Source: Streptomyces sp. NBC_00539
GTDB lineage: Bacteria > Actinomycetota > Actinomycetes > Streptomycetales > Streptomycetaceae
Direction of reading: 5' to 3'
Length of the DNA: 64,000 nt
Assembly (NCBI RefSeq): GCF_036346105.1
Contig: NZ_CP107811.1
Location: forward strand, 868,001 to 932,000
How positions within the stretch are numbered: position 1 is the stretch's first letter; every line of letters begins with the position of its first letter. Positions 8,355-17,683 of this stretch are shown here, piece after piece. A model generated the notes under the pieces. It did no database searches. It was not told the origin of the DNA and worked only from the letters and a program-made list of their open reading frames with translations. Both the position numbers and the translations under genes were made by a program.

Positions 8355-9962
8355 ATGGAACAGGAGAAGACGGCCGGGGTGGTCGAAGGCGCGGGGAGGC
8401 GGCGGTTTCTGGTCGTCGCCACGACCGGGGCGGCGGCCGCCGGGCTCGGGGCACTGGCCGGGTGCGGGAGCGGGAGCGCGAAGGGGACCGGGCAAGGGGA
8501 CCGGCCCGCCGTGGGTGCGACGGCCGGCGGATCGGCGCCCGCGGCGCAGGGGTTCGACGTCAAGGCGGAGAACGCCCGCCCCGGCAACGCCGACTGGCAC
8601 GTGACCAAAGCCGGTCCCGCCCGGGCCATCGAGGGCTTCGCCGACAAGGTGAGCGTCCTGCCCGGGGAGACGTTCGGCCTCCACGTCTCCACCACCGCGC
8701 CCCGCTTCACCGTCTCCGCGTACCGCATGGGCTGGTACGGCGGCGCACGTGCCCGGCTGGTGTGGCGTTCGCAGGCCCTGACCGGCATCCGCCAGCCCGA
8801 GCACACCGTCGACTCCGCGACCCGGATGGTCCGCACCCACTGGGCCCGCACCGCCACGGTCGACACGAAGGACTGGCCCGAGGGCTGCTACCTCCTGCGC
8901 CTCGACGCGCAGGGCGGCGAGGGCCAGCGCTTCGTACCGCTCACCGTCCGCTCGGCTGCCACGACCGGCCGCACCGTCGTCGTGAACGCGGTGGCGACCT
9001 GGCAGGCTTACAACCGCTGGGGCGGCTACGGCAGCTACGACGGCCCGAACGGCGGGTACGCCACCCGCTCGCTGGCCGTCACCTTCGACCGGCCGTACGA
9101 GTACGACGACGGCGCGGGCCTTTTCCTCGTGTACGAGGCACCGCTGGTAGCGCTGGCCGAGCGGCTCGGCATTCCCCTCGCCTACGCGACGACCACCGAC
9201 GTAGCGCGGGACAAGCGACTGCTGGAAGGAGCCGCCGCCGTCCTGTCGCTCGGGCACGACGAGTACTGGTCGCCGGAACAGCGGGCGCACTTCACCGCCG
9301 CCCGCGACGCGGGAACGAACATGGCCTTCCTCGGCGCGAACTGCTGCTTCCGCCGGATCCGGCTCGAGGCCTCCGACCTGGGCCCCGACCGCACGGTGGT
9401 CTGCTACAAGTCCTCCTACGAGCAGGACCCGGGCTTCCGCCGCGGCCATCCGGCCACCGCGGACTTCCGTTCGCCCCCCGCCGCCGACCCCGAGAGCTCC
9501 CTGCTCGGCGTGATCTACGACGGCTACCCGGTGGACGCCCCCTACGTCGTGACCAACCCCGGCCACTGGCTGTTCGAGGGCACCGGGGTGAAGGCGGGCG
9601 ACACCTTCGCGCACCTGGTCGGCGTCGAGTACGACAAGGTCGACACCGGTTTCCCGACGCCCCGGCCGATCGAGATACTCGCCCACTCCCCCGTCGTGTG
9701 CGAGGGCCGGCCCAGCCACCAGGACACGGCGTACTACACCGTTCCCAGCGGCGCCGCCGTGTTCGCGACGGGGACGATGCGCTGGGTGGAGGCGCTCGAC
9801 GCGACCGGCGACGGACGCAGCGGGGCCAACCACGGCCTGGACGCCCGTGCGGGCGCTCTGACGACGCGGGTGACGGAAAACCTGCTGCGCGTCTTCGCGG
9901 CGGGACCGGCGGGTCGTACGCATCCCGCCCAGGACAACGTCAAGGCGGTCTACGGGCGTTGA
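8355..9962 (+). CDS. Tat-exported lipoprotein with N,N-dimethylformamidase large-subunit-like domain
   Basis: 535 residues. The N terminus carries three arginines (RRRF, residues 15-18), a hydrophobic stretch and a lipobox LAGC with the modified Cys at 37, so it is probably a surface lipoprotein exported by Tat. The body matches the DmfA2 C-terminal type seen in N,N-dimethylformamidase: WQAYNRWGGYGSY, LSLGHDEYW and LGANCCFRR. The family includes an iron-dependent amidohydrolase, but most secreted actinobacterial members have no known substrate. No small DMFase subunit gene is nearby. No strong ribosome site precedes the ATG; a start further downstream would lose the export signal. Confidence 0.85.
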   Translation: MEQEKTAGVVEGAGRRRFLVVATTGAAAAGLGALAGCGSGSAKGTGQGDRPAVGATAGGSAPAAQGFDVKAENARPGNADWHVTKAGPARAIEGFADKVSVLPGETFGLHVSTTAPRFTVSAYRMGWYGGARARLVWRSQALTGIRQPEHTVDSATRMVRTHWARTATVDTKDWPEGCYLLRLDAQGGEGQRFVPLTVRSAATTGRTVVVNAVATWQAYNRWGGYGSYDGPNGGYATRSLAVTFDRPYEYDDGAGLFLVYEAPLVALAERLGIPLAYATTTDVARDKRLLEGAAAVLSLGHDEYWSPEQRAHFTAARDAGTNMAFLGANCCFRRIRLEASDLGPDRTVVCYKSSYEQDPGFRRGHPATADFRSPPAADPESSLLGVIYDGYPVDAPYVVTNPGHWLFEGTGVKAGDTFAHLVGVEYDKVDTGFPTPRPIEILAHSPVVCEGRPSHQDTAYYTVPSGAAVFATGTMRWVEALDATGDGRSGANHGLDARAGALTTRVTENLLRVFAAGPAGRTHPAQDNVKAVYGR

Positions 9963-12002
<2,040 letters not shown>

Positions 12003-12018
12003 GGGCGCCGACCGGGAA

Positions 12019-12063
12019 CCGGGGCCGGCCGCAGGCCCGCGCAGGGAGGCCGGCCGGCCCCGG
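12019..12063. terminator. Hairpin between convergent choA and AhpD-like gene
   Basis: Two 12-bp arms (CCGGGGCCGGCC and its complement) enclose a 21-base loop in the 70-base gap between two converging genes, so it probably acts as a bidirectional terminator. Confidence 0.6.
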
Positions 12064-12072
12064 GGGGCCGTT

Positions 12073-12552
12073 TCAGCTCCCCGGCAGTACGCAGACGCTG
12101 TCGAGGCCCAGCACATGGTTCAGGCGTCCGAAGGCGAGCCAGGAGCCGATGCTCATGCTCAGCTCCACGATCTCCACCTGGCTGTAGTGGGCCGTCATCC
12201 GCTGCCAGAACTCCTCGTCCAGGCCGTGGTGGTCCAGCGCGTAGCGCTCCGCGTATTCGGCGGACAGCCGCGTGCGGTCGTCGAAGGCCTTCGTGGTGCG
12301 CCACTCGGTCACCGCGTCGGCGAACTCCTCCTCGACCTTCTCGCCGTCCCGGTCGGTGCGCCAGTCGAGGCAGAAGACGCACCCGTTGATCTGCGCGATC
12401 CGCAGCCGGGCCGCCTCGAACTCGCGCAGGCCCAAGGTGGTGTGGGCGTAGACCGACAGGGAGAAGTTGGCCGCGGCCATGCCGATGCCGGGGACCAGGT
12501 CGCCCCAGACGTACTCGATGGGGTGCTGACCTTCCGGGACGTCGATCCTCAT
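12073..12552 (-). CDS. Carboxymuconolactone decarboxylase/AhpD-like protein
   Basis: 159 residues with the AhpD-type redox motif GCVFCLDWRT (CxxC followed by Asp) in the helical core, and the conserved RLRIAQING before it. Such proteins act as thiol peroxidase partners or general disulfide oxidoreductases; it lacks the residues expected of a true decarboxylase. Its ATG overlaps the stop of the upstream DapB-like gene by four bases (ATGA), so the two form an operon. The substrate or partner is unknown. Confidence 0.85.
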   Translation of the reverse strand: MRIDVPEGQHPIEYVWGDLVPGIGMAAANFSLSVYAHTTLGLREFEAARLRIAQINGCVFCLDWRTDRDGEKVEEEFADAVTEWRTTKAFDDRTRLSAEYAERYALDHHGLDEEFWQRMTAHYSQVEIVELSMSIGSWLAFGRLNHVLGLDSVCVLPGS

Positions 12553-13628
12553 GGCTGTTTCCTTCCGAGTTTGCCGACTGCGGGCCGCAGCGGGACGTCG
12601 AGCGCGTCGTAGAGGCCCGGTGGCGCGTCCACGAGCCAGTCGATCGCCCCCACCAGCCGGCCGACGGCGGTGGCGTTGCCGCCGGCGGAACGGTTCTCGC
12701 CTTCATCGGTGGCCTCGATCGTCACCTCGATGCGCGGCCGGCCCTCGATGATCACCCGGTGTGCGCCGGATCCGTCGGGCGGCTGCGGCCAGTCGGGGGC
12801 GCAGGAGGGGTGGATGCGGGTGACGTGTTCGATGACGAGGCGGGCTTCGCCCTCGACGATCCCCTGCACCTCGAACCGGATCGCGCCCTGGGTGCCTGCC
12901 TCGAACTCGCCCATCGTGGGGGTGGTCACCGCCGTGTCGAGCGCGCGGCGGGCGGACGTCTCGCGGATCCCGTCCAGTTCGACGCCGAGGGCCCGGGCCA
13001 TCATCCGTATCTGGCCGCCCCACACCATGGTCGGGACGGACGGCACGAGCATCATCGGCTCGAAGTCCATGGGCTGCCCCATGCCCACCAGGTAGCGGAC
13101 GGAGTCCGGCTGGTCGTAGGTGGAGTAGTCGAAGATCTCCTGGCAGCGGATCACGTCCACGGTGGTGCCGAGTCCGCTGATGAGCAGCGGCAGGACGTCG
13201 TTGCCCCAGCCGGGGTCGACCCCGGAGGCGAACAGTGAGCCGCCGCCGGACGCGATGGCCGCCAGCACCGGATCGCGGAACTCCGGCGGTGCGCTGCGGT
13301 GGTCGTAGAGGGGGTACAGGGCGGGGCTGACGACGACGGCCCCGGCGGCGACGGCCCTGGTGATGTCGGCGAGGGCGTCGTCGGGGCGGGTGTCGCCGGA
13401 GGCCGCGTACACGACGGCGGCGGGCCGGGCGGCGAGCACCGCCTCGGTGTCGTCGCTCGCCGCGACGCCCAGCAGGTGTCCCAGACCGGCGAGTTCACCC
13501 GCGTCGCGGCCGGCCTTGGCGGGGTCGTGGACGATGACTGCCGTGAGTTCGAGCGCCGGGTGGGCGGCGACGGCGCGGATCGCCGCGCGGCCGACGTTGC
13601 CGGTGCCCCAGACCACCGTGGGAATCAT
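12549..13628 (-). CDS. NAD(P)-binding DapB-like dehydrogenase (2,4-diaminopentanoate dehydrogenase-type)
   Basis: 359 residues. The N-terminal Rossmann motif WGTGNVGRAAIRAV (residues 7-20) is followed by a dihydrodipicolinate-reductase-like domain with AASGDTRPDD, then a C-terminal domain containing GVDPGWGND and QEIFDYSTY. It is longer than DapB (about 250) and agrees with the amine-dehydrogenase-like family often annotated as 'dihydrodipicolinate reductase' in actinobacteria. It is translationally coupled to the AhpD-like gene. The substrate is not known. A 22-bp tandem repeat lies just upstream of its start. Confidence 0.8.
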   Translation of the reverse strand: MIPTVVWGTGNVGRAAIRAVAAHPALELTAVIVHDPAKAGRDAGELAGLGHLLGVAASDDTEAVLAARPAAVVYAASGDTRPDDALADITRAVAAGAVVVSPALYPLYDHRSAPPEFRDPVLAAIASGGGSLFASGVDPGWGNDVLPLLISGLGTTVDVIRCQEIFDYSTYDQPDSVRYLVGMGQPMDFEPMMLVPSVPTMVWGGQIRMMARALGVELDGIRETSARRALDTAVTTPTMGEFEAGTQGAIRFEVQGIVEGEARLVIEHVTRIHPSCAPDWPQPPDGSGAHRVIIEGRPRIEVTIEATDEGENRSAGGNATAVGRLVGAIDWLVDAPPGLYDALDVPLRPAVGKLGRKQP

Positions 13629-13712
13629 GCGCGGAGGGTAGCGAGGGGCCGTGGAGGTGCCCAGTGCCGTGAAGCAGGTTTTTCGACGGGGTACCGGCCG
13701 GGCCGCGCGGGG

Positions 13713-13822
13713 CCGGCCCGGAGTTCCGCCAGGGCCGGCCCGGAGTTCCGCCGGCGTCGGCTCAGGATCTCGCCAGGACCGGCCCGGAGTACCGCCGGGA
13801 CCGGCTCAAAGTCCCGCCAGGG
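13713..13822. repeat. Five-copy 22-bp tandem repeat
   Basis: Five consecutive 22-bp units resembling CCGGCCCGGAGTTCCGCCAG-GG lie at exact 22-bp period. Units 1 and 2 are nearly identical and units 3-5 are diverged. The array fills the gap between the sugar kinase and the DapB-like gene, and its last unit overlaps the kinase stop codon. Confidence 0.85.
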
Positions 13823-14807
13823 CCGCCGTCTCGCTGAACGCGGGAACGCGTCCGGTGCCGCCGCGGCCGGACACTGAGAGCGAGGCGGCGGCCGTGCCGT
13901 ACGCCACCGCCCGCGCGAGGGGGTCGCCCAGGGCCAGCCGCGCGGTGGTGGTACCGGTGAAGCAGTCGCCTGCGCCCGTCGCGTCGACCGGGTCGGGGTT
14001 GACGGGGACCGGCCGGTACGTCGCGCGTACCCCGTCGTCCAGCAGGAGCCGGCCGGGTCCCGCGGTGACGGCGACGGCGCGGGCCCCGAGTGCGCGGTAG
14101 CGGGCGGCCGCGAGCAGCGGGTCGCCGGTGTCCACGAGGGCCAGGGCGTCGGCGGGGCAGGACGTCTTGAGCAGCCCCGTCAGCGGGGCGACCCGCGCCA
14201 GCAGATCGCGGGCCGCCTCCGGGCCGGTGAGCCGGGGGCGGAAGTTGGGGTCGTACGTGAGGTGCCCCCCGGCCGCGTGGACGGTTTCGGCAGCGGCCAG
14301 TACGGCTTCGCGGGCTCCGGGTGAGAGGGCGCCGGTGATGCCGCTGGTGACCAGGGCCGTGGAGGTGGTGAGCAGCTCATGCCAGGAGTCGATGTGCAGC
14401 GGGGAGAGGGTGGAGCCGGCGCTTCCGGTGCGCCAGTAGACGAAGGCGCGGCCGCCGTCGGTGTCGGCGCAGAGCAGGTAGGCGCCGTTGGGACGCGGGG
14501 AGCGGCGCACGTGGGAGACGTCGATGCCGAGCCGGGTGGCCCGCTCCAGCAGGGGCACGCTCAGCTCGTCGTCACCCACGACGGCGAGGAGCGCGGTGCG
14601 GGCCCCGGCGGCGGCCGCCGCGGCCGCCGCGTTGAGGGCGTCGCCGGAGTAGGAGATCCGGGCGGCTGTGCCGTCGGCGGCGGCGTGCGGGGCGCTCTCG
14701 GCGTGGATCTCGACCAGGACCTCGCCGAGGACGAGGACGTCGTAGGCAGTGCCGGGCCGGCCTCGGAGGGCGGGCGCGGCCATGTCAGCGGCCACGTCAG
14801 CGGCCAT
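13806..14807 (-). CDS. kdgK: PfkB-family carbohydrate kinase (2-keto-3-deoxygluconate kinase type)
   Basis: About 333 residues. Features are VLVLGEVLVEI at the start, the SYSGDALNAAAAAA sugar-binding segment, LTYDPNFRPRL, and the ATP-site signature DATGAGDCFTGT with the catalytic Asp. It directly follows a KDPG aldolase gene and its likely start lies 11 bases inside that gene, so it should phosphorylate 2-keto-3-deoxygluconate to KDPG. The start is uncertain: ATGs at 14807 and 14783 and a GTG at 14795 all lie in a 12-bp repeat encoding AADM/AADV, and none has a clear ribosome site. Confidence 0.87.
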   Translation of the reverse strand: MAADVAADMAAPALRGRPGTAYDVLVLGEVLVEIHAESAPHAAADGTAARISYSGDALNAAAAAAAAGARTALLAVVGDDELSVPLLERATRLGIDVSHVRRSPRPNGAYLLCADTDGGRAFVYWRTGSAGSTLSPLHIDSWHELLTTSTALVTSGITGALSPGAREAVLAAAETVHAAGGHLTYDPNFRPRLTGPEAARDLLARVAPLTGLLKTSCPADALALVDTGDPLLAAARYRALGARAVAVTAGPGRLLLDDGVRATYRPVPVNPDPVDATGAGDCFTGTTTARLALGDPLARAVAYGTAAASLSVSGRGGTGRVPAFSETAALAGL

Positions 14808-15498
14808 GTCGGCGGGCCTGCCCGGCGGGGTCACAGCAGCACGGCCCCGCCAGTTCGGCGAAGACCGCGGCCAGTTCGCCGGGGTCTTCGGGCAGGCCGT
14901 TGCCGACCCCGACGGCGGTCGCCCCGGCGGCGAGCCAGTCCCGGGCCTCGGACGGCCGGATGCCGCCGGTCGGGATGAGGAGTGCCCCGGGGAGCACGGC
15001 CTTGAGGGAGCGGATGAAGCCGGGGCCGCCCACGTGGGCCGGGAAGACCTTCGCCGCGCCCCCCGACCGTACGGCGCAGGCGACCTCGCCGGGGGTGAAG
15101 GCGCCCTCGATGAACACCGCCCCGCGCTCCGCGGCGACCGCGCGGACCTCGGGGGCCGGGTACGGGGAGACGAGGAAGCCGGCACCGGCGTCGAGAGCCC
15201 GCTCGGCCTGAGCGGCGCCGGTGACGGTGCCCACGCCGATCAGGGCGGCCCTTGCGTGCGCGTCGGCGAGCGGGGCGGTACGGGCGACGGCCGCGGCCCA
15301 GCCAGGGGTGGAGGTGGTGAGTTCCACGGCGCGGCATCCGGCGGCGAGGAGGGCGGCCGTGCGGCGGACGGCGTGGTCGGCGTCGGGGTCCCGCAGGACC
15401 GGCAGCAGCCGTTGGGCGGCCAGGACCGCGAAGGGATGACAGGACAAAGGGACCCCCACCCGTTCTGCGGGCCCGAACCGGGCCCCGCGCAGCGGCAC
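14797..15498 (-). CDS. eda: 2-dehydro-3-deoxy-6-phosphogluconate (KDPG) aldolase
   Basis: 233 residues from the GTG start, or 220 if the GTG at 15459 is used. Family marks are LLPVLRDPDADHA, LLAAGCRAVELTTSTP, IGVGTVTGA, and the Schiff-base lysine in AAKVFPAH (Lys150), then LIPTGGIRPSEA. The enzyme splits KDPG into pyruvate and glyceraldehyde-3-phosphate. With the adjacent kinase it completes the lower uronate/gluconate route. A polymer-derived unsaturated uronate from the PL8 lyase in this window could feed the route, but the genes are separated by other units and no link is shown. The N terminus before VPLSCHP is atypical and may not be translated. Confidence 0.88.
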   Translation of the reverse strand: MPLRGARFGPAERVGVPLSCHPFAVLAAQRLLPVLRDPDADHAVRRTAALLAAGCRAVELTTSTPGWAAAVARTAPLADAHARAALIGVGTVTGAAQAERALDAGAGFLVSPYPAPEVRAVAAERGAVFIEGAFTPGEVACAVRSGGAAKVFPAHVGGPGFIRSLKAVLPGALLIPTGGIRPSEARDWLAAGATAVGVGNGLPEDPGELAAVFAELAGPCCCDPAGQARRHGR

Positions 15499-15600
15499 TT
15501 CATTGGTCCAGACCTTACCCGCGCGGGGAGCCGCGCTGTCAACGGGAGGCGGACGCCGGCGCCCCGATCGGGGCCGCTAAGGTCGCGGATGGTCCGACTT

Positions 15601-15628
15601 CCGGATAAGAGTTGCCGGATAAGTGTTA
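15601..15628. promoter_or_regulatory. Direct repeat in the sigma-CAP gene promoter region
   Basis: CCGGATAAG occurs twice, 14 bp apart, and the second copy continues into GATAAGTGTTATC, an inverted repeat with 5-bp arms. It lies about 75-100 bases upstream of the ECF-CAP start. It may be an operator or part of an autoregulated promoter; no standard ECF -35/-10 pair is evident. Confidence 0.35.
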
Positions 15629-15699
15629 TCGGGGCCCCTCTCGACGGTCTCCCAGTCGTTGGGCATCATCGACCGCCGGTACGGACAGGGAAACTTCAC

Positions 15700-17541
15700 A
15701 TGAGTACACAGCACACGGCAGCGCTGGTGGCAGCGGCCCGCGCGGGCGATCCCCGCGCGCAGGACGAGCTCGTCGGTGCCTGTCTGCCGCTCGTCTACAA
15801 CATCGTCGGGCGGGCCCTGAACGGGTCCTGCGACGTCGACGACGTGGTGCAGGACACCATGCTGCGGGCGCTCGACGGGCTGGCCGGGCTGCGTGCCGAC
15901 GACAACTTCCGGTCCTGGCTGGTGGCGATCACGATGAACCGGATACGGGCGCACTGGCAGGACCGCAGCACCGGTGCGACCGGCCTGGAGGCGGCCGCGG
16001 ACGTGGCCGACCCGGGGGCCGACTTCGCGGACCTGACGGTCGTGCGCCTCAACCTGGCCGGTCAGCGCCGCGAGACGGCCCGCGCCACGCGCTGGCTGGA
16101 GCCCGACGACCGGGCGCTGCTGTCGCTGTGGTGGCTGGAGTGCGCCGGTGAGCTGACCCGCGCCGAGGTCGCTGCGGCCCTGGAACTCTCGCCGCAGCAC
16201 ACGGCGGTACGGGTGCAGCGGATGAAGGCCCAGCTGGAAGCCGCGCGGGTGGTGGAGCGGGCGCTGGAGGCGCAGCCGCCGTGCGAGGCGCTGCGGTCGG
16301 TGGCGGCGAACTGGGACGGACAGCCGTCGGCGCTGTGGCGCAAGCGGATGGCCCGGCACGCCCGCGAGTGCGTGCGGTGCTCGGGGTTGTGGAGCGGACT
16401 GGTCCCGGCGGAGGGGCTGCTGGCCGGGCTGGCGCTGGTGCCGGTCGGGGCGGCGCTGCTGGCGGGCGTGCGGTCGGTCGTCGCGGGCGCCGGTTTCGCC
16501 GCGGCGGCCGCGGCGTTCGCGGTACCGGGGGCCGGCGCGGTGCCCGGCGGCGCGATACCGGGGCCGGGCGTGATACCCGGCGGCGCGATACCGGGCGCCG
16601 GCGCGGGCAAGGGCTTTGCCACGAGCGCCGGAGCCGGTACCGGCGCCGGTCCCGACGGGGCCTTCGCGGACGCCGTCACGCAGCTCGCGCCCGTGGTGCC
16701 GGGTCCCGGCCGGGCGGCCCGGCGCCGGTCGGGCGACGCGGGCGACGCGGGCGACGCGGGCGACGCGGGCGCCGACCCGGCGGGCGGCCGCGGGGCGCAG
16801 CGCAGACGGCGCCGGCACCGCCGCCGGGTCGTCGCCGGAGCGGTGGTCGCCGCCTGCGTGGCGGGCGGCGGTCTGGCCTACCTCGGCACCCTGCCCGGTT
16901 CGGGCTCCGACCGGGCCGACGGCACAGCGCCCGCCTCCCCGCTGGCCGCGCTGTCGACGACCGGTGCGGGGGCCGCGTCCCCCTCGGCCGCCGGCTCCGC
17001 CTCGCCCTCGGGCTCCCCGTCCGCGTCGGTCTCCCCCTCGGCCTCCGCTTCGCCGTCCCCGTCGGCGAGTTCGAGCGCCGCCCCGACGCCGTCGCGGACC
17101 CGGAGCACCCCGCCCGCGACTCGTGAGGCCGCCCCCGCCCCGGCGCCCGCCGCGCCGAGCGGGACCGCCGCCCAGGTGGTCGCCCTGGTCAACAAGGAGC
17201 GGGCGGCGGCCGGATGCGGCCCCCTCAAGGAGGACGCACAGCTGCGCAACGCCGCCCAGGGGCACTCGGACGACATGGCGCGGCGGGCCTACTTCTCGCA
17301 CACCGACCCCGATGGTGGCGACCCGGGCACGCGGACGACCGCAGCCGGGTACCGCTGGTCGACGTACGGGGAGAACATCGCGATGGGTCAGCAGACACCG
17401 GAGTCGGTGATGAACTCGTGGATGAACAGCCCGGGCCACCGGGCGAACATCCTCAACTGCTCCTTCAAGGACATCGGCGTGGGAGTCCACCAGGGCCCCG
17501 GCGGCCCCTGGTGGACGCAGAACTTCGGCGCCCGCATGTGA
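15700..17541 (+). CDS. ECF sigma factor fused to transmembrane segment and extracellular CAP (SCP-like) domain
   Basis: 613 residues with four parts. Residues 1-185 are an ECF sigma factor: region 2 with DVDDVVQDTMLRAL and FRSWLVAITMNRIR, and region 4 with LTRAEVAAALELS. Around 219-229, HARECVRCS looks like the Hx3Cx2C zinc site of anti-sigma factors. Hydrophobic Ala-rich sequence (about 235-275) and low-complexity Gly/Ala/Pro follow. An Arg-rich run precedes a membrane helix at about 378-398, then a Ser/Pro linker. Residues 490-613 form a CAP/YkwD domain (FSHTDPDG, YGENIA, WMNSPGHRANIL). The positive-inside rule puts CAP outside. A weak GACAGGGA precedes the ATG. Sigma factor and sensor in one chain suggest a membrane-tethered regulator. 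Confidence 0.9.
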   Translation: MSTQHTAALVAAARAGDPRAQDELVGACLPLVYNIVGRALNGSCDVDDVVQDTMLRALDGLAGLRADDNFRSWLVAITMNRIRAHWQDRSTGATGLEAAADVADPGADFADLTVVRLNLAGQRRETARATRWLEPDDRALLSLWWLECAGELTRAEVAAALELSPQHTAVRVQRMKAQLEAARVVERALEAQPPCEALRSVAANWDGQPSALWRKRMARHARECVRCSGLWSGLVPAEGLLAGLALVPVGAALLAGVRSVVAGAGFAAAAAAFAVPGAGAVPGGAIPGPGVIPGGAIPGAGAGKGFATSAGAGTGAGPDGAFADAVTQLAPVVPGPGRAARRRSGDAGDAGDAGDAGADPAGGRGAQRRRRRHRRRVVAGAVVAACVAGGGLAYLGTLPGSGSDRADGTAPASPLAALSTTGAGAASPSAAGSASPSGSPSASVSPSASASPSPSASSSAAPTPSRTRSTPPATREAAPAPAPAAPSGTAAQVVALVNKERAAAGCGPLKEDAQLRNAAQGHSDDMARRAYFSHTDPDGGDPGTRTTAAGYRWSTYGENIAMGQQTPESVMNSWMNSPGHRANILNCSFKDIGVGVHQGPGGPWWTQNFGARM

Positions 17542-17588
17542 CCGGCCGCGTGTGACCGGCCACGTGTGACCGCCCGCATGTGACACGG
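17533..17588. repeat. Four-copy 14-bp tandem repeat spanning a stop codon
   Basis: Four units of CGC(A/G)TGTGACCGGC at exact 14-bp spacing begin inside the last codons of the sigma-CAP gene. Each contains TGA. Because 14 is not a multiple of three, the array places stops in all three forward frames. It may be a slippage product or a transcript-end signal. Confidence 0.8.
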
Positions 17589-17683
17589 GGGCTTTGCCAC
17601 CCACCTCCCCCTTCTGACTCAAAATCCGGGCAAGATAGGAGCTGGAGCCAAAGCAGCAGATCACAGTGGGCAGGGTGAGGTAC

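Noticed and set aside
14749-15700. Upstream in-frame extension of the sigma-CAP protein by about 317 residues
   Set aside because: The extension is antisense to the kinase and aldolase genes, has antisense-like composition, and ends before a clear sigma2 start; the ATG at 15700 is used.
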